Of a stretch of DNA of 64,000 nucleotides, positions 25,618 through 35,122 are shown in pieces. Position 1 is the first letter of the stretch. Each line of letters starts with the position of its first letter. The translations under genes and the position numbers were made by a program. Origin of the DNA: Moritella sp. F3 (GTDB lineage: Bacteria > Pseudomonadota > Gammaproteobacteria > Enterobacterales > Moritellaceae); assembly GCF_015082335.1 (NCBI RefSeq), contig NZ_BLRL01000001.1, positions 558,001 to 622,000 of the forward strand, read 5' to 3'. The notes beneath the pieces were generated by a model. The model saw only the letters and a list, made by a program, of their open reading frames with translations, was not told where the DNA came from and made no database searches.

Positions 25618-28600
25618 TTATTCAGACGTGGTCAGACGATATGTATTCCCCGTGCTCCAACTGTTTATTTTTTTATCAACATCGGAGGTCGTTTCAGTGC
25701 GCATGTTGTAGCATTTTTGACGACCCCATTGAGCGTCATCAGCACTAACATAACAAAGTGCTGAACCCGATTTATCGACATCGTTAAAACGGAACACAGT
25801 ACTATCAACTGGACTTAGACCCTGTAACTCAGCCAAGCTTGGTACACGCCAATTACTCTTATTACATAAATGTTCATTATTCATTCGTTCCACTTCAGCT
25901 AATACCGTATCAGCTTCAGAACTTGAATTACCATAACCTTTAGTTCGTACCCCAGCGTTAGCGGTATCAAATAACTGCCATGTTTGTTTTGATTCTGCTT
26001 GGTAAGCGCATACAGCCGCATCAACATCAGTAGTAATGTCACCTGCACTATTAAGGAGTTGATATGAAAGCTTAATTTCACTAACTAAACGGCTCAGTAT
26101 TACTTTGTCCTCATCACCCTGTTTTGATGCCGAGCTACTCGTCGCAGACTTATTTTTGGTTTTATAGTGGTAAATTTTTGCATTTTTATTAACATCGTCA
26201 GCAGTCCAATACCAAAATACGGTTCCGCCACCAGTGTAATAAGCAATGTCATATTCAGGTTTAAACGCAAAATGATGCAGGAAAACATCAACATCGATAG
26301 TCTTACTACTATTAATCACACCTGTTTCTAATGACGTTAACTGATTTGTTCTTGGTAATGACCAATCACTGCGGCCACAAAACTCTGCATTATTTTTCAG
26401 CTCAATAAGACCACCAGCCCCCATCACACTTGCAATACCGGAACTTGAAGCATCAAAGGCTAAATCATCTGCACCCTTTGGTAGCCCATCTTTAAGTAAT
26501 GTCCAAATGCGTTGACGAGCAAGATCGCGATTATCCATCACACAGCGCCAGCCTTGCGCATAAGTTGTAGCACTTGGTAAATAACCACCATTGATGTCTA
26601 ACTTGATAAAATGAGTACCAATGACAGCATCCGCAGCTGCGACTTTATAGCCTTCGGTTGAGGCTCGCTTTAATCCTTTAACAGCATGTTCAGTAAGGAC
26701 GTCCACATCAGCAGTGGTTGGTAAATTACTAAACATAATTAACAACTTATCTAGCGCTGATATTAATGCGCTATTATTGACTGTCGGCAATTCAGTAATG
26801 GCCATGTTTAGGTCGGTGGTGATCTTAATATTTGCATTGAGAAAATCAGTTATTGCAGCCGCTGCAGCAAATAAATCTAAACTCTTGGCATGAATATCAG
26901 CGCCCACGGTTGCGTTTGATAACGTATCTTTAGCGCTATTTGCTGTGGTATTTTGATCCGTTAACTTAATCAGCGCAGTTAACGCGGGGGTCACTGTTAA
27001 TGCAGATTTGAATGAAGTATGTAGCGAGGTTAGGTTAATAAAATCAACTTTAATCGCAGCTATATTGTTATTGATCGTCGTTTTAAGTGCTTTATCAACA
27101 CTACTATCGCTTTCGAGCATAGTTGAGTAAAGTGTCAATGAGTTAATTTTCTCCTGGTATTCCGTTAACGCCAACGCGAGGGAATCAAATGCTGTTTTAG
27201 CTTCTGTTTCAGCGGTTGTAACATTAGATAATAATGGCGTCAAAGGTTGACCCGCTAACGAGTCTATATTGCTGATAACAGCAATTAAATCAGTTGATAT
27301 TGCTTGCCAATTACTATTCTGCGATGACACTATAACTTTCAGTGCGGCATTCGTAGATGTAGTCTCTGTTAATATTTTCGCTGTATCTGGTAATTCCCAT
27401 TTTAGAATCACTCTCGTACTATATGAAGCGCTAACCTCTTGACCTGCACTAATTGCTTTCAGTGCTTCAATACCATTAACCGTTTCAGATGCCCAATGTT
27501 TATAATAGCTGTCGCTAGTCACTAAATAACTCTTGAAAGTTCCTGCGATATAGCTCGAATCAACTAAGGTTTTAGCTTTCATTTCTGTCGAACCTAATAA
27601 CTGCCAGTTTGGCATGTCACAAAATTCTGTATTTAATAATTCAGGCACTTTATCTGCGCTAGAACTGCCACCAGCATAAGCCCAAAATTGTGGGTTTTCG
27701 CCATTAACATCGTATTCAATATAGCAACCATCATCTTCAGCCTTCTCCCAAGAAGAATCATAAGAGGAGAGTTTTTTTGGTTGATTCCACGATTCCATTG
27801 AAACAACACGTGTTACATAAAAATCAGCACTTGCACCTGTAGCAAAAAGTGTCTGCCCAGTTGGATTAATTTGATTCGCAATCGCGTTTTTCTTAACACG
27901 CACACCGACCTTGTTTTTAGCATAAGCTTTTGCGCCAATATGTTGCGGTCGACTCGTTACAGCCTGCCAAGTCATACCGCCATCATTGGTAAATTCATAA
28001 TACTCAGGCTCATCATAATCCGCGCCAGTATTACTATTTGTTACCCACTCCCAGCTAAAGCCATTCGTTTTAATTTCTTTCTGCCAATTTGTGCTGCCAA
28101 TATATTTGTTCACAATAACCGGCAACGTCGGTGCCGCTATTACAACAGCTACCCCCGATGTAAAAGCTTGCGTACTGATTAATACCGAGCCTGCAACAGT
28201 GCCACTAGCAACATTTTCTTTAACGCGCACTTGTACATGGCCAACATCAATATCCACATCACCAACTGAAAGTGGTTTATTGGTTGCCGTAATCCAACTT
28301 ACACCACCAGTGAGTGAATATTCATATTCACTCACGGTGCTAAAACCACTAACAAGATCCCAATCAAAGGTATTTAAACTGTCATTTTGCACAGGATTCG
28401 TTGGCGATTTTGGTCGGTTGACCGATGAATTAGCAGTATAAATAGCGGCATTAACCAGTACGTCACTCGCAGCTCGGTTACTACTTGAGTCTGCTTTGAC
28501 ACGAATTTGAATATCGCCCACAGCATAAACACCATCAACAACCAGTTGATGCGGATTACCGTTAACAGCCATCCATGGTTGATTGGGAATTTTAATTTCA

Positions 28601-28812
28601 TAAAATTGTTTATCACTAAAATTATGACTCCAAGACCAACCAAACTGGTCAAGGTCATCATTCACGATAGGTCCAGCAGGAGCATCAGGTTTAATAGTGG
28701 TTTGCGTCGAATTGGTTGACTTTTGATCTGGGCTTGCTTCATTACAACCCGTTAACAACGAACCTGATATCACTGTCAACGCGAGCAGTGATTTGTTTAC
28801 TCCTAACAACAT
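25618..28812 (-). CDS. Large lipoprotein with Ig-like repeats and DUF1566-like modules
   Basis: 1064 residues from the ATG at 28812 (AGGAAA upstream); the frame to 28938 would add a non-signal hydrophobic leader. Lipobox LLTGC near residue 23. Residues ~45-345 hold three Ig/FN3-like repeats of 80-95 residues, each with F-W-W and a late 'IQIRVK/VQVRVK/VGVRVK' strand. Three DUF1566 (Lcl)-like modules follow, with the markers CDMPNWQLLG, CGRSDWSLPRTNQLTSL and CNKSNWRVPSLAELQGL. A helical Thr/Ala/Asn-rich region separates the first from the second. Such layouts belong to surface adhesins. It reads into flp and has a Fur-box match 76 bp upstream. The adhesin role is inference. Confidence 0.75.
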   Translation of the reverse strand: MLLGVNKSLLALTVISGSLLTGCNEASPDQKSTNSTQTTIKPDAPAGPIVNDDLDQFGWSWSHNFSDKQFYEIKIPNQPWMAVNGNPHQLVVDGVYAVGDIQIRVKADSSSNRAASDVLVNAAIYTANSSVNRPKSPTNPVQNDSLNTFDWDLVSGFSTVSEYEYSLTGGVSWITATNKPLSVGDVDIDVGHVQVRVKENVASGTVAGSVLISTQAFTSGVAVVIAAPTLPVIVNKYIGSTNWQKEIKTNGFSWEWVTNSNTGADYDEPEYYEFTNDGGMTWQAVTSRPQHIGAKAYAKNKVGVRVKKNAIANQINPTGQTLFATGASADFYVTRVVSMESWNQPKKLSSYDSSWEKAEDDGCYIEYDVNGENPQFWAYAGGSSSADKVPELLNTEFCDMPNWQLLGSTEMKAKTLVDSSYIAGTFKSYLVTSDSYYKHWASETVNGIEALKAISAGQEVSASYSTRVILKWELPDTAKILTETTSTNAALKVIVSSQNSNWQAISTDLIAVISNIDSLAGQPLTPLLSNVTTAETEAKTAFDSLALALTEYQEKINSLTLYSTMLESDSSVDKALKTTINNNIAAIKVDFINLTSLHTSFKSALTVTPALTALIKLTDQNTTANSAKDTLSNATVGADIHAKSLDLFAAAAAITDFLNANIKITTDLNMAITELPTVNNSALISALDKLLIMFSNLPTTADVDVLTEHAVKGLKRASTEGYKVAAADAVIGTHFIKLDINGGYLPSATTYAQGWRCVMDNRDLARQRIWTLLKDGLPKGADDLAFDASSSGIASVMGAGGLIELKNNAEFCGRSDWSLPRTNQLTSLETGVINSSKTIDVDVFLHHFAFKPEYDIAYYTGGGTVFWYWTADDVNKNAKIYHYKTKNKSATSSSASKQGDEDKVILSRLVSEIKLSYQLLNSAGDITTDVDAAVCAYQAESKQTWQLFDTANAGVRTKGYGNSSSEADTVLAEVERMNNEHLCNKSNWRVPSLAELQGLSPVDSTVFRFNDVDKSGSALCYVSADDAQWGRQKCYNMRTETTSDVDKKINSWSTGNTYRLTTSE

Positions 28813-28887
28813 TTTCCTATCCCTTTGTATAATTATAAATAACTTTATGAAAACTATAGTCAAACATAAATTTTCGCATATACTAAC

Positions 28888-28906
28888 GATAATGAGAGTG
28901 ATTATC
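28888..28906. promoter_or_regulatory. Fur box between divergent lipoprotein genes
   Basis: GATAATGAGAGTGATTATC matches the 19-bp Fur consensus at 16 positions, including both outer hexamer arms. It lies 76 bp from the leftward gene and 107 bp from the rightward gene, so one site could repress both when iron is plentiful. Confidence 0.7.
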
Positions 28907-29012
28907 AATTGTATTCGATCATATATTTTATTAATCATCTTTATTTACATCTAAACAACTGGCTTACATAAGGTATCCGGTATAAAACTTCAACCAACAA
29001 AGTGTTATCTAT

Positions 29013-31055
29013 ATGAATGGACAATTTAAACTATCTAAAATAGCGGTTATTCTAGCGGGGTGTAGTCTCGTAGTTAGCTGTGGCGGCGAAGAAAGCAGTA
29101 CGACAAAATCCGATCTCTATGACTACAGTAAGCAATCAATTTGCGTAGACACAGATCGTAATTATACTTGTGCAGCTGGAGAGCAAAAAGTATCAACGCT
29201 ATGGAGTGTTGCGAGTGATAACACAGCTCCCTTTCTTATCGAGAATGGGGATTATGTACTTACTGCGCCAGCAAGTGCGAATGTAGTCAGTCCATTTACG
29301 ACATTGATTCAAAATGAAATTTTATTTAATCCTCAATTTTCTGGTAGCGTTACGCAAGTGCAAGCACAAGCACAAACGTATTTGCAGCAACTATTTGGTG
29401 ACCTGTATAACATTGACTTTAATAAACTAAATACCGAGCATGGACCAAAAGAAGCAACTAACTTGTTACTCGCCTCTTTTAAGTATGCTTTATCGTTGAA
29501 GGGGGATTCTAAAGCGCTAAAGATCTCTGCAGCTGTCGATAAAATGGTGAGTACCAGTAACTTTGATATCACGGGTACTTTACTGCAATCTGACTTAGAT
29601 AGTACCTATGTGAACTTAAATAAGCGCTATCTTATCCCAGGTTCTTACCCAATGCGCACGCTATCCAGTAGTAGTGCAATCACGATAAATGAAAACACAG
29701 GTATGCTTCTGGCCCTTACCTATGATAATAAACTACTACAAATCGATACCGCCACAGGATTAAACAACATATTTACTCCCGCAACTACAACGCAAGCAGC
29801 GCCAACGATGAGTACATATGATGACCATGATGACCACGATGACCACGATGGAGACGATTGTGATGATGATTACGGTTCCCTTTTCGGCGATGACTGTAAT
29901 GACGGCGGTACTACCCAGCCAGCATCAAGAATTTTATCAGCCACTCAAGGTGAGCATAATAAAAATGCTTATTTGATTTATCAGCCGACTATTTACGGTG
30001 ATAACAGCATGAGTTATACGTGCAACAGTACGGGTAACAATGGTATTTTCTTAACCGAATTAGGTAAAAACGGTCAAGCATCTCCTTTGTCTTCAGCACC
30101 GAAAATTAGTACCTATAGCCGTGCTTCCGGCGGTTCTAAGCCCCCTGTCGTCGTGCCCGTATTACCTGTTTCATCCGCAAGTTGCAAAAACAACCATATC
30201 AGCGAGTTAATCGTCTCTCTTAACCACAACACAGCCGCCGCTGTATTTAACAAAGGTTATGGCCAAGGTTCTGAATTAAAACAATTATCTAGTGATACTT
30301 TAAAGCCGACAGGAAACAGTTATGACCTATCTTCAGCGCAACCAGCACTTATATTAAGTAAGGAACAAAAATCATTATTCGTGCTACAAAACGCGGGCAC
30401 ACCCGCGGTTGTGATTAACGCTCAAACCTTGAAATTACAAAGTGAAATAATAAAAAGTGACATAGATAAGGCCGCATTCGTCAACAATGATAAACAACTG
30501 ATCGTCAGCGATAAAACCAATACGCTCAGCTGGATTAATACTGCCCAAGGTTCATCTATCGCAACATTAGCATTACCTGAAAAAGTCATTAAACTCACTT
30601 CCGATACGACGGGTAAACTGAGTGCAGCATTAACGAATGAGAATCTATATCTAATTGATAATGAAAAAAAATCGATTATCTACTCGCAAGCTTATAGCCA
30701 GCGTAACGTGTACGGTATGAGCATGCTCAGTAATCGTATTATCATTAGTCGTTCGGGCGCAATTGATTATATTCAATTTGATAATTTGGCCGGTACACCT
30801 ATCAAGATTGCCAAGCAGATGTTATCTAAAGACTTGCTAAAAAATTGGTCAAAAAAGTCTGGCGCTTCATTAACCGATATGACACTTGCAGAACTGCTAA
30901 AAGATATCGGCGAAGACGATGTCATTAGCCAGCAATTTAGCGATATCGACCTACTATGGAGACCAGCAAGTGCTACTAATATTGAAAGCGTTAAAGAGGT
31001 GATCATAACGGGGGAATATCGCGGCCAACGCATTAGCGTATCTAAAATGCTATAA
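29013..31055 (+). CDS. Lipoprotein with Asp/His-rich segment and propeller-like C-terminus
   Basis: 680 residues. Lipoprotein signal with lipobox VVSC near residue 23. Residues ~40-55 (CVDTDRNYTCAAGEQ) resemble the Ca-binding-like D-x-D/N repeats common in marine lipoproteins. Residues ~270-295 hold repeated DDH units followed by an Asp/Cys-rich loop, a plausible metal-binding patch. The second half has repeated strand motifs (for example LSKEQKSLFVLQN, NDKQLIVSDKTNTLSWINT) like a beta-propeller. The family is not recognised. Its promoter shares the Fur box at 28888-28906, so iron control is likely, and a metal-related role fits but is unproven. Confidence 0.72.
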   Translation: MNGQFKLSKIAVILAGCSLVVSCGGEESSTTKSDLYDYSKQSICVDTDRNYTCAAGEQKVSTLWSVASDNTAPFLIENGDYVLTAPASANVVSPFTTLIQNEILFNPQFSGSVTQVQAQAQTYLQQLFGDLYNIDFNKLNTEHGPKEATNLLLASFKYALSLKGDSKALKISAAVDKMVSTSNFDITGTLLQSDLDSTYVNLNKRYLIPGSYPMRTLSSSSAITINENTGMLLALTYDNKLLQIDTATGLNNIFTPATTTQAAPTMSTYDDHDDHDDHDGDDCDDDYGSLFGDDCNDGGTTQPASRILSATQGEHNKNAYLIYQPTIYGDNSMSYTCNSTGNNGIFLTELGKNGQASPLSSAPKISTYSRASGGSKPPVVVPVLPVSSASCKNNHISELIVSLNHNTAAAVFNKGYGQGSELKQLSSDTLKPTGNSYDLSSAQPALILSKEQKSLFVLQNAGTPAVVINAQTLKLQSEIIKSDIDKAAFVNNDKQLIVSDKTNTLSWINTAQGSSIATLALPEKVIKLTSDTTGKLSAALTNENLYLIDNEKKSIIYSQAYSQRNVYGMSMLSNRIIISRSGAIDYIQFDNLAGTPIKIAKQMLSKDLLKNWSKKSGASLTDMTLAELLKDIGEDDVISQQFSDIDLLWRPASATNIESVKEVIITGEYRGQRISVSKML

Positions 31056-31071
31056 CAGCAACTGATTACGA

Positions 31072-31602
31072 TTAACTAACGAGTCCACTTAACATCGCCG
31101 ACAGACGTTCAATTTTGATATTGGATAACTGTCGGTAATCAAAATAAGGACACACGACTAAACGGTGCTTTACATCAATTGCAAACTCATCATCTAACCA
31201 AATTAAATTAGCCTGTAATTTACCTGCTGCTAGTAGGTTTTTAGCATAAGTACGGCCGCATATAATATGAATAGTCTGGGTATTACTATCGAGTTCAGGC
31301 GGGCTAAATAACAAAGCTGTTGCACTACCTGCTTGGAGTAAATAACCATCACGATATTGCTGCCAAGTCGGGGCTTTTTGTGCAAAGTAAAAGTCTGTGG
31401 GGTTTAATGCATACAACAATTTAGCATAAACATTAAATACTTTACGCCAGCCATTGCCACATGCTTGGCCAATAGCATTAACTTCACCACTGACAAGTGA
31501 ATTAACGCTGCTTATGCCTTGGTATTCCAACATGTTAGGCGTATTTGCCAAATACACCGCAAATGTAAAGTTAGCACAACCAAGTCCTTTGTTTGTCATC
31601 AA
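31072..31602 (-). CDS. Conserved-looking protein of unknown function
   Basis: 176 residues, soluble, no signal peptide. I do not recognise the family with confidence. Features: an N-terminal GLGCANFTFAVYLANTPNM, a central WRKVFNVYAKLLYAL helix, IHIICGRTYAKNLLA, and a C-terminal RLVVCPYFDYRQLSN. Four cysteines are spread along the chain. Normal codon usage and a clean start (31602, or the adjacent ATG at 31599) support a real gene. It is convergent with the upstream lipoprotein (16 bp apart). Confidence 0.65.
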   Translation of the reverse strand: MMTNKGLGCANFTFAVYLANTPNMLEYQGISSVNSLVSGEVNAIGQACGNGWRKVFNVYAKLLYALNPTDFYFAQKAPTWQQYRDGYLLQAGSATALLFSPPELDSNTQTIHIICGRTYAKNLLAAGKLQANLIWLDDEFAIDVKHRLVVCPYFDYRQLSNIKIERLSAMLSGLVS

Positions 31603-31680
31603 CCAATACGCCTATATTATTAAAAAGATGCGTATTATACATTGCTATAAGATCACGTGCCAGCGAGCCTAGTCTGCTGG

Positions 31681-32289
31681 TTATTTCAATAGACTGACTT
31701 TGATATCAGCTAATTCATTTTTGAACGATTCGAACACAATATCCTTGGTATAGATAACATATAATTCATTCACAATTCTAGCCAAAGGTAAATCCTCTAA
31801 GCTATCAGTATAAAATCGTAACCAGCTGAATTTAATGTTATTAGCTTCCATATCGTTAACCACAGCGATCTTTTTAGCTTCACCAAGAAGTTCTATATAA
31901 TGCCCATCAGATAAATTCGAAAATAGAACATGATCAAATTTATCAAGAAAGGGTAAGCACTTCCCATAAATGTCAGGCGCTGCAGACGCAATAATGTTTA
32001 TTCCAGGCTGTTCTAAATGCTTTAATACACGTTTATTGGTAAATAAACATAAATACCTAGAAAAGATAAATCCAGCGAGGCTCCAGTATTTACTTTTCGA
32101 TTGGATGATTGTTAATCTTTTTTTAAATTCGAACCTACCTACAAGACCAATGCATCGATAATAATACAGTCTGAAAATAGGTAGGAAAGTAAACAAATTA
32201 AAAGGTAACAAAATAAATGTAAATATAACCCAATGTTTAAAAGAATTAACTCTTATTAAGGTTAAGTCGAGATCATAAATTGATACCAT
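31681..32289 (-). CDS. HAD-IB-type membrane-associated phosphatase
   Basis: 202 residues. HAD motif I is DLDLT (residues 6-10, in IYDLDLTLIR), motif II ASAAPD near 98, and motif IV YTDSLEDLP near 158, the arrangement of SerB/PgpC-like HAD-IB phosphatases. Between motif I and the cap two hydrophobic stretches (FKHWVIFTFILLPFNLFTFL and the next 15 residues) suggest membrane association, as in PgpC. The start directly follows the phosphoribosyltransferase stop with no gap, so the two are one unit. The substrate is unknown; a phosphorylated product of the partner enzyme is a fair guess. The pair looks more AT-rich than its neighbours. Confidence 0.75.
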   Translation of the reverse strand: MVSIYDLDLTLIRVNSFKHWVIFTFILLPFNLFTFLPIFRLYYYRCIGLVGRFEFKKRLTIIQSKSKYWSLAGFIFSRYLCLFTNKRVLKHLEQPGINIIASAAPDIYGKCLPFLDKFDHVLFSNLSDGHYIELLGEAKKIAVVNDMEANNIKFSWLRFYTDSLEDLPLARIVNELYVIYTKDIVFESFKNELADIKVSLLK

Positions 32290-32865
32290 TTATCTTGCAT
32301 CCAAAGCCCATGGACATCTTAATAGTATTTTGGAGTACAACGTGAAATCCGCGTTATGAATAGGGTTGGTAAAGGTCGTCGTCAATACTGCAGACTTCAC
32401 ATCACAGCTATCGTTAATATCTGAAATGAAATCAAACACGTCTAACATCGTATTTCCGCTATCGACTGCATCATCGACAATCAGCACTTTACAACCTGGT
32501 TTTTTTAAACAAGAAACATCGCCAGAAATAAGTTTCACATCCGAAGCACACCTTTTCACTTCGTTATTTTTAAATTTCTTCTCTTGATAATAGACTTCAA
32601 GACTTCGTAATGAATTTAATGAAAACAGGGGTAAGTATTTCAACATATTAAGTATTTTCAATTTTTCTTTTTTCTTTGTTGCCGGTCTTTGTCTTTTTAC
32701 GATTAATTGATTAAAACTTGCGAATGAACTTTTAGCCTCAACAACATATTTACCACCAGTCGCCACTCCGATAACGACGTCAGGGCGGAAATCACGCAGG
32801 GCTAAACTCGCTAAATTGTCACACTTCTGTACAAAATCATCGCCGATTAATGTTAATACTTTCAT
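32290..32865 (-). CDS. Type I phosphoribosyltransferase
   Basis: 191 residues with the PRPP-binding loop VLIVDDAVDSGNTM near residue 140 and an earlier PDVVIGVATGGKYVV turn (residues 29-43), the usual two landmarks of the fold. The central part is Lys/Arg-rich. Sequence does not tell which base or acceptor it uses; it is not a clear Hpt, Apt, Upp or PyrE. Coupling to a membrane-associated HAD phosphatase hints at phosphoribosyl transfer followed by dephosphorylation. That is inference. Confidence 0.78.
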   Translation of the reverse strand: MKVLTLIGDDFVQKCDNLASLALRDFRPDVVIGVATGGKYVVEAKSSFASFNQLIVKRQRPATKKKEKLKILNMLKYLPLFSLNSLRSLEVYYQEKKFKNNEVKRCASDVKLISGDVSCLKKPGCKVLIVDDAVDSGNTMLDVFDFISDINDSCDVKSAVLTTTFTNPIHNADFTLYSKILLRCPWALDAR

Positions 32866-33081
32866 TTATACCTCTCTACGAATATTTAAATAAACGTGTT
32901 AAATAACCCAACAATTATTACATTGGGAAAATGAAATATTAAAAATATAAGGATCAAACAGAATAGAGGCGTGCTTATTTATAAAAATACACACAGGCCA
33001 TCACTTATATTAATGCCATTTGATTTATACTAATTCGCCTGTAGCATAACTATAGACTAACTATTTATTTTGGAGACGTTC

Positions 33082-33120
33082 ATGCTAAAACTAACGCGTA
33101 AAACAGAATTAAACAGATGA
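33082..33120 (+). pseudogene. 12-codon remnant of an Rrf2/NsrR-like regulator gene
   Basis: An ATG with TTTGGAG nine bases upstream encodes MLKLTRKTELNR then stop. This matches the start of Rrf2-family regulators (typically MLKLTRKTEYAL...). Nothing further of the gene is visible: the frame ends at residue 12 and an orphan AGGAG lies nine bases after the stop. Most likely an internal deletion removed the body of the gene. Alternatively it is a leader peptide. The location next to norR-hcp is where an NsrR-type nitric oxide regulator would be expected. Confidence 0.45.
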
Positions 33121-33295
33121 TTAACAGGAGATAAAAAACAATAATAAAATCACGTTTACACTAAACCTTATAACTAACCACGCGCTTAATCTGGTCACGA
33201 CACTACTTTAACTAGCGTCTGAATAACTGGCTATGAGTCGTCATCGTAAGCAATTATGAACAACCGTTTATGAATGACTATATTCCTTTATAAAA

Positions 33296-33309
33296 TTAAC
33301 CCAGATCAA
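33296..33309. promoter_or_regulatory. Possible FNR/CRP-type site upstream of norR
   Basis: TTAACCCAGATCAA has a perfect ATCAA half-site and a poor left half (TTAAC for TTGAT). It could allow anaerobic control of norR. Weak. Confidence 0.3.
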
Positions 33310-33366
33310 TAAAGCCTCTGTTATACCGGCGTTTCAACAGTCTTCCATTTACAGCTGCCAGCTCAC

Positions 33367-33383
33367 GATGTAAAAATCACATC
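33367..33383. promoter_or_regulatory. norR: NorR-type operator in the norR leader
   Basis: GATGTAAAAATCACATC is a palindrome containing GT-N7-AC with an AT-rich centre, the minimal NorR site. The same palindrome, with one base changed, occurs upstream of hcp at 35031. It ends 24 bp before the norR start, a position suited to autorepression. Confidence 0.65.
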
Positions 33384-33406
33384 ACTCTCGGTATTAAGGC
33401 TTTATT

Positions 33407-35011
33407 ATGCAAACAACTCTCGACCAGGCGATGTTACAAATTGCACTTGACCTCAATTTAAACTTGCCTTCAGGCCATCACTACCAACGTTTGATGCAGT
33501 CATTACAGTCTGTTTTACCTTGCGATGCGAGTGCGTTGTTTATTCTTGATGATTCAGGTCTGTTGTCTGCTGCTGCCGTTAATGGGTTGTCTGATGAAGT
33601 GTTAGGCCAAAAATTTGATCCAATGCAACACCCTCGCCTACACGCTATTCTAGCCACTCGTGAGCCAGTACGATTTCCAGCGAGTTCGACCTTACCTGAC
33701 CCATTTGATGGTTTATTAAAAAGCGATCCAAACCGCTCGATAGATGTGCATGACTGCATGGGTTGTAGCTTATATGTTGAAGATCATTTAGTCGGGCTCA
33801 TTACCCTTGATGCTATGCAGGTCGGGGCTTTCAAGCGTATTGATGATATTACCGTCGCAACCTTTGCTGCATTAGCCGCAGCAACAATAAGAAACGTTAA
33901 TCAAGTTGAAGCATTACAAAAAAGCCACCAACAACAACAGAATATGAATCAAGTTCTGATCCAAGAAGCACGTAATAAAGGCGGTGAATTAGTTGGCATT
34001 AGCCCGGAAATACAAACCCTGCGTAACAATATCAATATGGTCGCTTATTCCGATTACGCAGTGCTCATCAGTGGTGAGACAGGCACAGGTAAAGAATTAG
34101 TTGCCCACGCGGTACATTCACAATCCTCACGTGCAACCAAGCCGATGATTTACGTAAACTGCGCCGCTTTGCCAGAATCACTGGCTGAAAGCGAACTATT
34201 CGGTCATATCAAAGGGGCATTTACAGGGGCGACCAGTAACCGCGCAGGTAAATTTGAGTTAGCCGATGGCGGTACCATTTTCTTAGATGAAATTGGCGAG
34301 TTACCGCTATTAATGCAAGCGAAATTACTGCGTGTTATTCAACAAGGCGAAGTACAGCGTGTTGGCGCCGATAAGAACCTAATGATAAATGTCCGTATTA
34401 TCGCTGCAACTAACCGTGAATTAACTGAAGAAGTCGCAGCGGGACGCTTTCGAAGTGATCTATTTCACCGTTTAAATGTGTTTCCAATTAAGGTACCACC
34501 ACTACGTCATCGACAAGGTGATATTGCAGTATTATCTGGTCACATACTCGACCGTGTACGCAGCCAATTCAATGTGGCTAAATTGCAATTGCACCCACAA
34601 GCATTAACAGCACTTAACCATTACAGCTGGCCTGGTAATGTGCGTGAATTAGAACATACCTTGATGCGTGCCGGACTCCGTGCGATCCAGGCACAGAAAA
34701 GCTTGATCTTACAGCAACACTTATCCGATGAAGTGAGCAACACTTACACCTATTCAGCAGAAGGTTATATCGATGCAGATACCTATACCGATAAAAACAG
34801 AGCTACCGATGACTTACCGACAACATCATTTGAGCTGCGTAGCGCAGTCGAAAGCTATCAAACCAAACTGATCTCTCACGCCCTACAGCAATCTAACTTT
34901 GTGTGGGCGCAAGCGGCTGAGTTTTTACAGATGGATCGCGGTAATTTATACAAAATGGGTAAAAAACTCGGTATTGAGCCAAAAACATTACGTGCTGCAG
35001 AACTCGTTTAA
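33407..35011 (+). CDS. norR: NorR, nitric oxide-sensing sigma-54 activator
   Basis: 534 residues. The N-terminal GAF domain (about 20-165) keeps the residues that bind the non-haem iron in E. coli NorR: Arg85, Asp101 in DPFDGL, His115 and Cys117 in VHDCMG, Asp135 in TLDAMQ. The AAA+ domain has Walker A GETGTGKE (about 223), GAFTGA (about 270, contact to sigma-54), and Walker [10 protein letters not shown] Fis-type HTH ends the protein ([20 protein letters not shown]). NO binding to the iron relieves repression of ATPase activity. NorVW genes are absent here; the adjacent target is hcp-hcr, with a sigma-54 promoter and matching operators. Confidence 0.95.
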   Translation: MQTTLDQAMLQIALDLNLNLPSGHHYQRLMQSLQSVLPCDASALFILDDSGLLSAAAVNGLSDEVLGQKFDPMQHPRLHAILATREPVRFPASSTLPDPFDGLLKSDPNRSIDVHDCMGCSLYVEDHLVGLITLDAMQVGAFKRIDDITVATFAALAAATIRNVNQVEALQKSHQQQQNMNQVLIQEARNKGGELVGISPEIQTLRNNINMVAYSDYAVLISGETGTGKELVAHAVHSQSSRATKPMIYVNCAALPESLAESELFGHIKGAFTGATSNRAGKFELADGGTIFLDEIGELPLLMQAKLLRVIQQGEVQRVGADKNLMINVRIIAATNRELTEEVAAGRFRSDLFHRLNVFPIKVPPLRHRQGDIAVLSGHILDRVRSQFNVAKLQLHPQALTALNHYSWPGNVRELEHTLMRAGLRAIQAQKSLILQQHLSDEVSNTYTYSAEGYIDADTYTDKNRATDDLPTTSFELRSAVESYQTKLISHALQQSNFVWAQAAEFLQMDRGNLYKMGKKLGIEPKTLRAAELV

Positions 35012-35030
35012 GATAATCATACATACGGTT

Positions 35031-35047
35031 GATGTACAAATCACATC
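35031..35047. promoter_or_regulatory. NorR-type enhancer upstream of hcp, site 1
   Basis: GATGTACAAATCACATC, a palindrome with GT-N7-AC, differs at one position from the site before norR. It lies about 76 bp upstream of the -24 element, a normal enhancer distance. Confidence 0.7.
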
Positions 35048-35053
35048 AGCCGT

Positions 35054-35064
35054 GTTGTTATAAC
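35054..35064. promoter_or_regulatory. Possible NorR enhancer, site 2
   Basis: GTTGTTATAAC contains GT-N7-AC with an AT-rich core and near-perfect dyad symmetry, six bases after site 1. E. coli NorR uses three clustered sites, so a second site is expected. Confidence 0.45.
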
Positions 35065-35122
35065 CACATCAAGACATCCTTCATAAAAATACAATAACCA
35101 TACATATCAACAAGATAAAAGT

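Larger units (their letters stand above)
32866..33406. other. 541-bp intergenic region before norR
   Basis: It contains an Rrf2-like gene stub (33082-33120), a possible FNR/CRP-type site (33296-33309) and a NorR-type palindrome (33367-33383). The part 32866-33060 is very AT-rich and holds nothing else I can support. Confidence 0.6.
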
